64,000 bases of DNA. Source: Heterodera schachtii. Lineage: Eukaryota; Nematoda; Chromadorea; Rhabditida; Heteroderidae. Position 1 is the first letter of the stretch; each line of letters opens with the position of its first letter. The notes under the pieces are model-generated. The model did not search any database. It was given only the letters and a program-made list of their open reading frames with translations, and was not told the DNA's origin. The position numbers and the translations under genes are program-made. Below are positions 1 to 9,335 of the stretch, piece by piece. Location of the stretch: contig SIJG01000016.1 of assembly GCA_023374025.1 (NCBI GenBank), positions 1,764,142 through 1,828,141 on the forward strand, written 5' to 3'.

Positions 1-129
1 GTCAAAAAGGAAGTGTCTGTTGTGGATGAAACACTGATCAGACTCAGGGCGAAGTACCCTAAGCCACTGTAAAAAGGCAAGAGCGCGCCTTTCATTGATG
101 GCTGACGCAATGCCAGTGTATTGCAGGCC

Positions 130-950
130 TCGTACGGTTCCATACAACACCAAGTTGGTTGTTGACGCTGAGTTGGACTGACTTTTGGCTGCAAATGTCA
201 TCCGTCCTGTTGACCACACGCGGTGGGCAGCAACAATCGTGGTCGTCAAAAGGCAGCTGGTTCGGAACGTGTATGTGCTGACTTTTCAACGGGTCTTGAC
301 AATGTTTTGCTGTCGAATCAGCACCCGTTGCCAGTGCCTGAGGACATTTTTGCGACACTTAACGGAGGACAAGTTTTCTCTCAGATCGATTTCCGTGATG
401 CGTATCATCAAACCGAATTGGAAAGGGATCAAAAGAATTGTGTACGATCGCAACACACCGTTGTAATTTTCAGTACCAGCGGTTGCCATTCGGAATGAAA
501 CCTGCTCCTGGAATTTTTCAATCCTTTATGGATTCAATGTTGGCAGATTGTCCATTTGCCATCGCTTATTTGGATGATGTCATTGTTGTGAGCCGGACTC
601 GGAAGGAACATTGGAAACATTTGGCAGAAGTCTTTAAAAGAATTGACAATTTTGGCTTTCGGATCAAGCCTGAGAAGTGTTCCTTCGGTAAGGATGAATC
701 AAATTCCTCTGATTCATCATTGATAAGGATGGCCGAAGACCCGACGCAACCAAAATTGAGGCAATCCGAATGATGCCGATTCCAACCAATGTGTCCACTC
801 TCCGATCAGTTTTGGGAATGGTTAACCACTATCAATAATTCGTAAAGAATTTGCGGTTCATTCGCCAACCATTGGACGACTTTTGAAGCAGGACACTGTC
901 TCGAATTGGTCCAGCGAATGTCAGAAAGCCTTTGATCAGGTCATTGGCAC
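130..950 (+). pseudogene. Gypsy-type reverse transcriptase fragment, frameshifted
   Basis: This is a remnant of an LTR-retrotransposon Pol. Pieces in different frames carry RT hallmarks in order: a FSQIDFRDAYHQ block near 375-415, a LPFGMKPAPGIFQ block near 480-520, and the catalytic YLDD near 565-580, followed by an IKPEKCSF block near 660-690. At about 900-950 an AFDQVIGTL stretch marks the start of RNase H. At least two frame changes are needed to follow it, so it cannot make a working enzyme. It runs off the left edge and is cut at about 951 by a G+C-rich array. The family is clear from the motifs; the clade (Gypsy) is inferred from their spacing. Confidence 0.85.
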
Positions 951-1095
951 GCTCCCGGTTGGTCCCGGTCCTGGATTTTCTCGGGGTCCCGGTCCCGGTC
1001 CCGGTCGAAAAACTTGGTCCCGGTCCCGGTCCCGATTTGATTTTATGAATTGGAACCGACCCGGCCCCGATTTGATTTTATGAATTGGAACCGAA
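951..1095. repeat. GGGACC/GGTCCC degenerate array
   Basis: Runs of GGTCCC in imperfect register fill 951-1035. Two copies of a 28-bp unit (1032-1059 and 1067-1094) follow, carrying TTTGATTTTATGAATTGGAA. It interrupts the RNase H start of the upstream RT remnant, so it arrived after that element. Confidence 0.8.
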
Positions 1096-1959
1096 ACATT
1101 GGTTAAAAGCCAAAGTATTATTTTAAATATATTCGAATTGAAAATTGCAAAAATGAAAAATTCTGAGTGAATTCATTGAGTAATGGCAAATGACAGTCTT
1201 TTATTCAAAATTAATGTTGTGAATTTTCGATTTCTTTTTAAAATTGATTATTACCAGAGAAAACGTTAAATTTTTTGTCATTTTATTTCATTTAAAAATG
1301 TGTAAAATTTCAAATTTTGACATTTTGTCAAAACAATCATTTATTTTTGTGAAAATCTGTTAACAAATCACAATCAAATTTTCAGAATTTTCACGGCGGC
1401 GCCTATTGGCACCGCCGGATCCACCACTCAAGTTCTCAAATTTAAAAAAACGCCGCAAAAATGGTTTTGAAAAGCAAAAAAATCAGCTCTCAATTCTTTG
1501 ATTTGCAAGTTGACACCCAGCAGGTGTTGAGAGTTTTTTGAAAATAAGTAAATTGCTTAGCGGAAATAATAAAAATAAGGAAAATCACTCCGGGAAAATA
1601 GAAACAATTTAAGAAAATTAACCTATCTTAATTATTATTTTTTCTTGTTAAAATTTTTATGTGTACTTGGATTTCACAAATTTCCCCCGTCATGTACTTG
1701 GAAATTTGCATGCTGTCTTAGGAATGTGACTTGGTACGATCCGAGCCCTGGTTAAGTGGCATTATTTCGGAGCGACTGAATTAACCGTTTGAATGGCTAA
1801 AAAATACATGTGAAAAATTAAGTGGGAAATTAAATGCAAAAAGACTATGAAATGAATTAAGTCCTAGGTCTTCGGCAAGCAAACGGAAAATCACTCTCAG
1901 AAATCTCGACTCTCTTACAATTAAGTGCCACGAATTTTTCGTGCCTGATATTCTGAGTT
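1096..1959. other. AT-rich intergenic DNA with one GGCGGYGCC repeat copy
   Basis: At 1393-1425 there is an imperfect palindrome (GGCGGCGCCTATTGGCACCGCC) followed by a short AAA/GCCGCAAAA tail. The same module occurs near 6218, 8671, 9682 and 46775. I see no coding sequence in the rest. Confidence 0.6.
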
Positions 1960-2096
1960 GCATCTAGTAACGGTAGAGACAAACTTGGATTGTAGTCCGA
2001 TTCGTCAGCAGAGTCCACAAATACGGGATTGGCACCAACTTTAAGGATGGCATTTGTGACAGCAACAAATTTGAATGACGGCATCAAAAAACTGGT
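1960..2096 (-). pseudogene. Single exon resembling DegT/DnrJ/EryC1-type aminotransferase
   Basis: A minus-strand stretch reads MPSFKFVAVTNAILKVGAN followed by PVFVD and then a DYNP-like segment. This matches the family pattern PSFTFVATANAILYVGAxPVFVDxxxxTYN around the start of the PLP-enzyme large domain. A possible 3' splice acceptor (AAAATTAG) lies just upstream at about 2095. I could not find neighbouring exons, the PLP-binding lysine or a start codon, so this is a lone exon or fragment. Such enzymes are mainly bacterial, so an animal copy would suggest transfer or a symbiont origin. Chance similarity over about 40 residues remains possible. Confidence 0.5.
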
Positions 2097-2565
2097 ACTA
2101 ATTTTGCAAATCAAAAGAGTCCCCTATGGTCTTTAACAAATTTCAAAAACCAAACAATTTAAAATTAGCGCGAAAATAATTTTATTTATTCTAAATTTCA
2201 TTAATTATATATATATATAAATTGTATAATTAGACAACAGTGCGAGTCCATTCTTCTCGTTTCTGTCGCCCATAATAAATGTAGTTGTTTGCTCTGTACA
2301 GTCTCCGCATGATTTTCAATTGTTTTGATGGAATATTCGGCGAATAATGGGACAAAAATCAAAATGTAATTATAGAAAACAGAGAAGAAAATGGAACCGA
2401 ATCAATTGATCAAATTTTATCGGTTGTTTTTGTAATTGAAAATTTCTCAAGATTTTCTGCAGTGAAGCTCACTGTAGACTGTAGACCCACTCGCGCATCC
2501 ATTCAGATTTGGATTTAACAAAAATCTGAAAATATGTACAAAAAATGGCAAAATATGCATGAAAT
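2097..2565. other. AT-rich intergenic DNA
   Basis: No gene seen. A short (TA)n run lies at 2208-2218. A 60-bp segment at about 2465-2530 leads into the following ORF. Confidence 0.5.
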
Positions 2566-3006
2566 ATGCAGAAAAACCCAAAATATGCAAATAAAAGTCG
2601 CGACTTTTATACGCAAACACAAAAAAGAAAGTGTTTTCCTACTATTTATAGCATGGAGAAGCAAGGAAAAAATATGCTTTTGCATATTTTTGCAGCCCTG
2701 ATTATAAATGATCAAAATTCGAAAATGGAACCAAATGACGAACAGAAAAGAAAAATAATTAAAATATTTGAAGCAATTAAAGAAAAGTTGAAGCAAAAAG
2801 GAAAATATCAATGGAAAAATAGCACTAAAATTGAGACAAAAATTGGAAAATTATTAGGCGTTGGTCGCTATAAAATATATAAATGGAAAAATGAATTTAA
2901 TTTAAAAAAATTAAAATCAAATCAAGTAAAACCAAAAAGAATTTTTGAAAGAATTGGTATTCATGATTTTTTGTTTAAAAAATCATTTTTGTTAAAAAAG
3001 GCATAA
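2566..3006 (+). CDS. Lysine-rich ORF with helix-turn-helix-like segment
   Basis: This 146-codon ORF is not recognised as a known gene. The first third overlaps a dispersed repeat (a related stretch is at 13437-13520), so the true start may be the internal Met at about 2727. The C-terminal half is Lys/Ile/Asn-rich and has a segment near residues 95-118 with the rhythm of a homeodomain-like HTH (TKIGKLLGVGRYKIYKW). That would suit a transposase or other DNA-binding protein. The ORF ends where the 5S-linked repeat sequence (AAAAAGGCATAATT) begins, so it may be a relic of the same mobile unit. No catalytic residues are visible. Confidence 0.3.
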   Translation: MQKNPKYANKSRDFYTQTQKRKCFPTIYSMEKQGKNMLLHIFAALIINDQNSKMEPNDEQKRKIIKIFEAIKEKLKQKGKYQWKNSTKIETKIGKLLGVGRYKIYKWKNEFNLKKLKSNQVKPKRIFERIGIHDFLFKKSFLLKKA

Positions 3007-3128
3007 TTTACCTTAAATTAATAAGGTGAAATGAAAATTTTCTTTAAAAATTTTCAGGATGAAATATAAAGTTTAAAAAAAAACTCTGTCAGAGTGCCAC
3101 ACGAACAAAAAAAAAAAATTTTTTTTAA

Positions 3129-3961
3129 ATAGACATATTAAAAGAGCCCATTTTTTCCACAAAACATTTTATTAAAAAGGCATAATTAGCCTTAAATTAA
3201 TAAAGTGAAAATTGAAATTTTCTTAAAAATATAACAATGAAATATACATTAAATAAATCAAAAAGAATTCAAATTGTTTTGCAGCGATAACCCAATTTTA
3301 TAATAAAATGTTCAATAGTTATTCGGTTTTTTATAATACAGATCGCCAATTGTCGCAATTTCCATGTCTTCCGTCATGAGCAGCAAATCACTTGGATTTC
3401 CTTCATTTGTCTTTCATATAACAAAGTTTTTCTGCTCATTTTTGTTCCATGGAAAATAATTATTTCAAAATAATTTTAGCCAATTTGCGTTTTTACCTAT
3501 ATTTTCGACATATTCTTACATTTTTGGAAAATTCAATATGCCATTCCGCTCCCACTTTAATCAAACAAATTATATTGATTTAAGAATTTTTTTGAAATTT
3601 ATTTTTATGATTAGGGGATACGATCAAAATAGTTAAATTTTATGTTCTTAAAAAACCACAAAATTGGTGTAAAAATGAGAAAATAGGTGCCAAAAAATTT
3701 AAATTTAGAGGTGTAAAATTTGAAAATTTATTCAAAAAATAACAAATTAAGCCAAAGCCATATTTTGAAGCATTTACCCACATTTTGCGATTTTATGAAA
3801 TAAACCTTTTTTTTCTGTTTGATTTATTTTAATGATATTTTTACTATTATATTTTAATAAAATTTTCAATTTTTACCTTATTAATTTAATGCGAATTATG
3901 CCTTTTTAATAAATGTTTTTGTGAAAAAAACAAAAAAAATGGCTTTTTTAAATATGTCTAT
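3129..3961. mobile_element. Inverted-repeat element (~830 bp) with ~80-bp terminal repeats
   Basis: The left end ATAGACATATTAAAAGAGCC and the sequence after it (to about 3215) is the reverse complement of the right end (about 3880-3961, ending AATATGTCTAT). The arms include AAAAAGGCATAATTxGCCTTAAATTAATAA. No transposase ORF lies between them. The right terminus abuts the 3' half of a 5S rRNA gene. The same terminal sequence precedes the two complete 5S genes at 45567 and 63187. Confidence 0.7.
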
Positions 3962-4005
3962 AGTACTTGCTGGAGATGTCCTGGGAATCGAAGATGTTGT
4001 AAGCT
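3961..4005 (+). pseudogene. 5S rRNA pseudogene, 3' part
   Basis: TAGTACTTG...GGAGATGTCCTGGGAATC...GTTGTAAGCT matches the last ~45 nt of the complete 5S genes at 45567 and 63187. Most of box A and the 5' half are missing. A T-rich pol III terminator-like run follows. Confidence 0.9.
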
Positions 4006-4469
4006 TTTTCCTTTTTTCACTCCCCAATCGCCCCCGATGGGGTCAGCCTAATTTAATCAATATTTAACACTGTCTTTGGATAATGCAAATTTAATTGTTT
4101 TTTTCTAATTTTCATTAATATTTTTCCCTTTTAATTTATGACCAATACCTTAGGCTTTATCACATAAAATTGCCTCTATTAATGATTACTTTAGATTCTC
4201 GGTTTTCTGACTGTTCTCGGGGGCTATTCTTGGGTTTTTAATGTCTCGGTTTCGGAGTCAATTCTTTGTCTCGTTTGTCAAGTCATTAAAAATATTTGAA
4301 CCTTCTGCTCCAATTTTTTTTATATTAAAATGCTTTTACCATAGATAAAATCAAAATGGAGTTGTTAAATAACATAAACAATTGGAACAGAATAAGCACA
4401 AGAGACAGAAAAATCCCGAAACAATAAAAATAAATATTGAAAAGAAAAATTGGTTTGCTTAATTGGTTT
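4006..4469. other. AT-rich DNA with decayed family A 3' flank (minus)
   Basis: Segments at about 4215-4470 are reverse complements of the 3' flank of the family A genes (compare 8130-8260 and 45000-45200). They include GTTTCGGGATTTTTCTGT-like and ACTCAAGAAA-like stretches. Confidence 0.55.
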
Positions 4470-4746
4470 GCATAAAATTAAAATCTCCCGGTCTGTCAGG
4501 TGATGATGGAGCAGTTGCTAATTCTATTAAACAATTGAAGTGTTTTCTTTAAACAATTTATCCATTTAAATTAAAGTAATTTCTTAAAAATGTTTTCAAA
4601 AATATTAGTCTGTAGTAATTAAATTTATAAAAATAAATAAATTTTATTTTCATGGGAAATTTGACATTTACCTTCATTTTTGAGGTCCTTCAAATTATCT
4701 GATTTTGAGGGAAGTTGCGTTATGGCATTAACCAAGCCGACTCAGT
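4470..4746 (-). pseudogene. Family A secreted-protein gene, minus-strand remnant
   Basis: Two exons of the family at 7146 can be recognised in reverse. The third exon (about 4672-4745) keeps its GAAG|GTAAAT donor and the SGVGLANA-like start, but with several substitutions. The beginning of the fifth exon is at about 4470-4514, where the coding part is deleted into the 3' flank. Exons 1, 2 and 4 are missing, so no product is expected. It is part of a family with copies at 7146, 37860, 42877 and 43940. Confidence 0.7.
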
Positions 4747-5712
4747 GTCTAATTTTAATACTGAAACTGGATCTTAGAAATAAAGATGAAATTTTTTTTA
4801 AATGAAATGCTGAGCTGATCATGATCATTAGGCTTTAGAAAAATAAATAAGCTAATTGGGCAAATGAAAGAAATTAAAAGGGAAATTATTGTATGCGATT
4901 AGCCTTACATGATAGTCTACAATATTTTACAGAAATTTAATTTAACAAATATGCATCATTTTATGAGATCATTAATATCTCCTCAGTATATCCCCAGTTA
5001 CACATATCCATATCGAGGTTCGGTTTTAACTGCATGCGAATTAATTTGAAATAAAAATCATTTTTTAAATATTTAAGAAGTTGATTTTATAAATTATAGA
5101 CAAGTTTACAACGGACAAATGGTAATAAAAAATAAATGCTTTTGTAATTAAGTTTTATTGTTGAATATAAATTTCCAAATTTCACCAAATGGCCGTTTTA
5201 GAATAAAATTATGGGATCTTAAAGTTCTGCATTTGTTCAGAAATTTATTAATAACAATTCAAGAGTTAGGCAGAATAAGACACAATATCCTTACAAAATT
5301 AAATATTTTCCAATAAACCGAAAAATACTCAAAAAATAATGTGCGTATTTATGAATGGTTTAGGGTTGTTCACTGTCGTTTAACCGAACCGAAACCGAAA
5401 ACTGGGAGTCCGAAAACCGGGGATACTGATTTCGATTTTCGGTTTTAAAAATACACCATTAAAGATCATATCTCGCTAGGAATTATAGACAATTAGCTTC
5501 TAAAACCCCCAAAATTGATGTAAAAATAAAAATGCCAAAAAGTTTAAAATTTAGAGGTGTAAAATGACAATTAGGTAAGCCAAATAAATATTGAGAAACA
5601 TAATTTTTTGACTCAGAATAGCAACATTTGGTCCTCTTTTGTACAAAATTCTGTTAATAAATCACAACTAAATTTCCAAAAATTTTTACTGACCGCGCCT
5701 TTAGTTGCCATT
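4747..5712. other. AT-rich intergenic DNA with a CCGAAA-type array
   Basis: At 5377-5450 there is a degenerate run of CCGAAACCG/CGGTTTT units, similar in style to the GGGACC arrays. At about 4965-5010 a stretch (TATCTCCTCAGTATATCCCC) is repeated in reverse near 36905. No gene seen. Confidence 0.5.
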
Positions 5713-5898
5713 AGAGCCCAGACGGGACCGGGATCCAGCCGGGATTTTGCCGGGACTCCCGGTCCCGGTCCCGGTTTTTTGGGACAAACCACCGGGACCG
5801 AGAGTCCCGGAAAAACGGGACTCCCGGTACCGGGATCCCGTCCCGGTCCATTTTCCAAGTCCCGGTCCCGGCCATTTGGACCGGGACTAACGGAACTA
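5713..5898. repeat. GGGACC array copy
   Basis: Begins AGAGCCCAGACGGGACC and continues as GGGACC/GGTCCC units, several of them palindromic. A ~75-bp block (5803-5877) is nearly identical to 6460-6533 in the neighbouring copy. Confidence 0.85.
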
Positions 5899-6217
5899 AA
5901 TTTCACCAGTCAAACTGCTCCAAATTTGAAAAATTTAATAATTATTTTGGCGAAATGTTTTTGTTTCAAAGTTCGAAGATACAACTTAAGGGATTTTTGA
6001 AATTTGTACAATTTCATTATTAAAAAGATCCCAAAATCCATATTCAAAATTGCAATTTTTGTTGAAAATCTCTTAAAATGGATGTAAAATCTGCAAAACT
6101 TCCCCACCGACCCCGAAAATCCTTATTCTCTTAAAAAAATTGACGCAGAATCCCAAAATCTGGTCTTTTTTTGGATAAAATCTATTAATAAAACTCATTA
6201 AAATTACAAAATTTTCC
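5899..6217. other. AT-rich spacer between repeat copies
   Basis: Nothing recognisable apart from AAAATTxTxTTTAATAA-type sequence that usually flanks the GGCGGYGCC module. Confidence 0.5.
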
Positions 6218-6320
6218 CCGGCGGCGCTTATCGGCACCGCCGGCGGACCCCCACCCTTTGTTGCCAAAATTTTTTGGAAAAAAGCGCGCCCTAAAAAAGT
6301 GCTTAAAAATGACAAAAAAG
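6218..6320. repeat. GGCGGYGCC palindromic repeat copy
   Basis: The core CGGCGGCGCTTATCGGCACC at 6221-6245 forms an imperfect hairpin. The tail GCGCGCCCTAAAAAAGTGC follows. It matches copies near 1393, 8671, 9682 and 46775. Confidence 0.75.
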
Positions 6321-6410
6321 GTCGTTACATTGCTTGACCTATTCCCAAGCTAAAATGTAAAATTATAAATTTTTTCGAATTTTTGATCAATATTTCAAAA
6401 ATTTTGCAAA

Positions 6411-6549
6411 AGTCCGGTCCCGGCGGGATCTCAGCCCAAAAAGTGGGACCGGGACCGGTAGTCCCGGAAAAACGGGACTCCCGGTACCGGGATCCCGTCC
6501 CGGTCCATTTTGCAAGTCCCGGTCCCGGCCATTTCAAAATTCCGGGCTC
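6411..6549. repeat. GGGACC array copy
   Basis: Second nearby copy, in the same orientation. It ends TTCCGGGCTCT, the reverse complement of the AGAGCCC that starts the copy at 5713, which suggests defined ends. Confidence 0.85.
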
Positions 6550-6765
6550 TACTTGCCATGTAAAATGCACTTTTTAATAGGAAAAATCAAAAATTCACGC
6601 TATTTTATTATTTTTATAAAATATTTTTTGCTTATTCACCTTACATTATATTATATGTACATCATTAACACGTGAAATGTTTTTTTGTAGAAAAAAATAA
6701 TAGAAGTCACTACTACTTATTTCTACTTTTTTTTCTAGCAATAAAAATAGTTATAATTCTACTTT

Positions 6766-6935
6766 TTGTGGAAATAAATGCTCAAATTAAATTTGTAAAA
6801 TAATGCTCAACTCAGCATTACGTCAATGCGTAGGTTTTCTTCACATTATTAAGTAGAACATTCTGCATAAAAGGCAGCCACTGCTCAATTAATTCACTCA
6901 TAATTTTTCATTTTTGCATAATTTTCAATTCCATC
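6766..6935 (+). promoter_or_regulatory. Conserved upstream module of family A genes
   Basis: A block containing AGCATTACGTCAATGCGTAG, TTCACATTATTAAGTAGAAC and CATAAAAGGC, then CTCAATTAATTCACTCATAA, is kept at about 6770-6925, 37605-37765, 42265-42425 and 26340-26455. A truncated copy is near 43655. ATTACGTCAATGCG is palindrome-like and CATAAAAGGC looks TATA-like. It lies about 220-370 bp before the start codon at 7146. A promoter role is inferred from conservation and position only. Confidence 0.55.
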
Positions 6936-7134
6936 ACATTAGTTAAAATAAAAAATTCTTTTTCCCATCTAGCCAATATTTCTTTTCCAGCTCATAAAGC
7001 CACTGAAAATAAATTCTATAGCCAGGAATTTATAATATAATCCCAAGGAATATTGGTTCCAAAGTATATTTTTAAATGTTTCTATGATTTAGAAGGTCTT
7101 ATAATTGTCATTGTAAATTATTTCTATAATTAAC

Positions 7135-7141
7135 TTAACAG
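7135..7141 (+). promoter_or_regulatory. Probable trans-splice acceptor (TTAACAG)
   Basis: A TTAACAG acceptor lies 4 nt before the ATG at 7146. The same TTAACAG-to-ATG arrangement occurs at 43929-43940, and the paralogue at 42877 has lost the AG. This fits spliced-leader addition. Confidence 0.5.
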
Positions 7142-7145
7142 CTAA

Positions 7146-8027
7146 ATGAATTTTGCAATTCCCTTGTTCTTTGCTGTGCTAATTGCATGTGCAATTTGCG
7201 TAAAAAACGGTAAGTCTTTTACTTAAAAGGCTTCTTACTATTCTTTTAAATTAAATAAATATAGATAAAAAGAAGACGACCATCGAAAATGATAACAGTG
7301 ATAATGATGATGGGTCGAATTCTGTCGGGGTAGTGCCAAAGGCTTTGCGAGTGCTTACATCAATTTTAGCCGCGGTAATTAGTTCTTATTGGATTGGAAC
7401 TTAATTTGGTCTTTTTCAACCATAGCAAAGTGGCGTCGGCTTGGCTAATGCCTCACCGCAACTTCCCACAAAACCTGGTCATTCGAAGGACCTCAAAAAT
7501 GAAGGTAAATGTCATATTTCCTTGAAAAAAAAATTGTTTATTTTATAAATTTTATTACTAAGTGTCTCAAAAATCAAGGTAAATATACATTTTCCATAAT
7601 TAATTTTTATAAATCTTTATTACCTGGCGACTAATATTTTGAAAACAATTTATTTGATAAATTGTTTTTCCAGAATTGTCAGCAACGCACCTTTTGAGAA
7701 ATGGACCTCCAACTGAGCAATTTGCACGAAAATATACTCCACCAGCAGCTGAAGTTGGAAATCAACCACTAAACACAAAAACACCAGCAGTGCAAAATGG
7801 TATGCCAAGTTCATAAATTTTCTCTTAATTATACAAAATTTTACGATTCTAATAAATAAAAACGCTTAAAAGACATAAGTTTACATTCATCTTTTTCAAT
7901 TATTAAATTTCCTAAATTTAAAGCTTCTCCATCATCACCTGACAGATCGGGAGATTTTAATTTTTTGAACGAAGATTATGCACCTCGAAAACACGGAAAA
8001 CTCCACAGACCAATCAACAACAATTGA
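7146..8027 (+). CDS. Small secreted protein, family A (five exons), putative effector
   Basis: The exons I infer are 7146-7209, 7265-7374, 7426-7504, 7674-7799 and 7924-8027. All junctions are GT..AG, the phases close, and together they encode 160 residues. The start MNFAIPLFFAVLIACAICVK is a convincing signal peptide. The mature chain has an acidic Asp/Asn/Ser-rich stretch (exon 2), a short PTKPGHS segment (exon 3), a Pro-rich region (exon 4), and a basic end rich in His, Arg and Asn (exon 5). No cysteines follow the signal peptide and no known domain is recognised. Four decayed paralogues surround it. A secreted, fast-duplicating gene in a plant parasite suggests an effector, but that is inference. 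A possible 16-nt pseudo-exon (about 7562-7577) repeats the end of exon 3. Confidence 0.75.
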
Positions 8028-8670
8028 GGTGGAATTTGAAAACTATTTTTTAATATCAATTATTTTAGGATTGTTCATGATGGTAATCCTTTGGGATTGA
8101 AGAAATTATTACTTTTTTCAAAATGCAAACCAATTAAGCAAACAAATTTCTATTTTTATTGTTTCGGGATTTTTCTGTTTCTTGTACTAATTCTGTTTTA
8201 ATCGTTTATGTTATTTAACAATTCCAATTTGATTTTATCTGTGGTAATGCATTTTAAATTAAACTCCGTTCCAAGTAACTAAGAAGGCAAATCGTTGCTA
8301 GGCATAATTCGCCTTAAATTAATAAGGTGAAAATTGAAAATTTTCTTTAAAAATTTTCAAGAATGAAATCTCAAATTAAACTAAATTAAAAAGAAAAAAT
8401 ATTTCAATTTTATTTTTCTAAATAAATAAAAAACAATGTCCTGAATTTGCGGTATTAATCCCGAAGTAACCAGACCTGCAAAAATTTTGATTCTAATCCT
8501 CAGCGAGAAACGGAAGTTTGGTTTTTTTGTGCGGGATCACGCGGGATCCGCATTGGTTTTTTTGAAAATTTCAAAGTAGAATGTCAGATATTTTCTGATT
8601 AAATTTATAAGAATTCAATTGAAGATAAAGACATTTTTATATTGAAAATTTCACCCAAAAATTGTGAAAG
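8028..8670. other. Family A 3' flank and 5S-linked repeat fragment
   Basis: 8028-8270 is the 3' flank shared with the paralogues. 8300-8385 (GGCATAATTCGCCTTAAATTAATAAGG...) is the inner arm sequence of the inverted-repeat element at 3129. No gene seen. Confidence 0.55.
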
Positions 8671-8706
8671 TTTTCCCGGCGGTGCCTACCGACACCGCCG
8701 GGTCCC
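8671..8706. repeat. GGCGGYGCC palindromic repeat copy
   Basis: CCCGGCGGTGCCTACCGACA plus CCGCCGGG forms a hairpin. It lies about 15 bp from a truncated 5S gene, which may mark the insertion that broke it. Confidence 0.7.
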
Positions 8707-8720
8707 CCTATAAAATTATT

Positions 8721-8766
8721 CAGATCGGACGGGATGGCGTGCTTTCAACGTGGTATGGTCGTAAGC
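8721..8766 (-). pseudogene. 5S rRNA pseudogene, 5' part
   Basis: The reverse complement begins GCTTACGACCATACCACGTT and matches the first 46 nt of the complete 5S genes. It then stops at CCGATCTG. The usual upstream flank (GCTGTCCTTTC) is retained at 8767-8777. Confidence 0.9.
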
Positions 8767-9188
8767 GAAAGGACAGCAATTAAAGTAATTTAAATAGAAT
8801 TTTAATAAATTTTTAATCAATAATTACCTGAACCTGACGAACCAATAATCTCTTTTCCAGCGGATGCATTTTTGGGAGGTGACGAGTACAAAAAACGAAT
8901 GCACAAAATGAAAATCAAAAGAATTTGTAGGGACACTTTTTCAATAACCATATTTTCTAAAAAGTTGAATAAAGTGTAGGAATATTAAGTATGAATAACG
9001 TTTTTTAAAAATTCCCGAAAATAATCCAATAAAAAAATATACGTCGGAAAAAAAATTCTCATTCGAAAATTTATGCTAAATAAAAAAATAAATAATTTTG
9101 ATTTTTCTGCTCTTTTTGTAGCAAAAAATTATAAAGCCGGATGCATGGCATAGAAGCAAATATTTTGCTTTTTCATTTTGTTAAATCT
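8767..9188. other. AT-rich intergenic DNA
   Basis: A 5S upstream flank is present at the start. No gene seen in the rest. Confidence 0.5.
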
Positions 9189-9335
9189 AGGGTTACACGG
9201 GTCCGGATACCCACCCACCCGACCGGGTCCAGACGCGGATACCCGGTTTTTCAAGACCCGAACTCGGTACCCGGACCCGGTTTGGATCCAATACCCGACC
9301 CGGTAGGACCGGGTCCAACCGGGTCCAAAAATACA
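9189..9335. repeat. ACCCGG degenerate array
   Basis: Begins AGGGTTACACGGGTCCGGAT and runs as ACCCGG/GGGTCC units. It is a relative in style, but not in exact unit, of the GGGACC arrays. Confidence 0.75.

Noticed and set aside
5608..6000. Gly/Pro-rich ORFs (GPGPG type) over the GGGACC arrays
   Set aside because: Any frame through a GGGACC run reads as Gly-Pro or Arg-Asp repeats; there is no start, splice or homology support.
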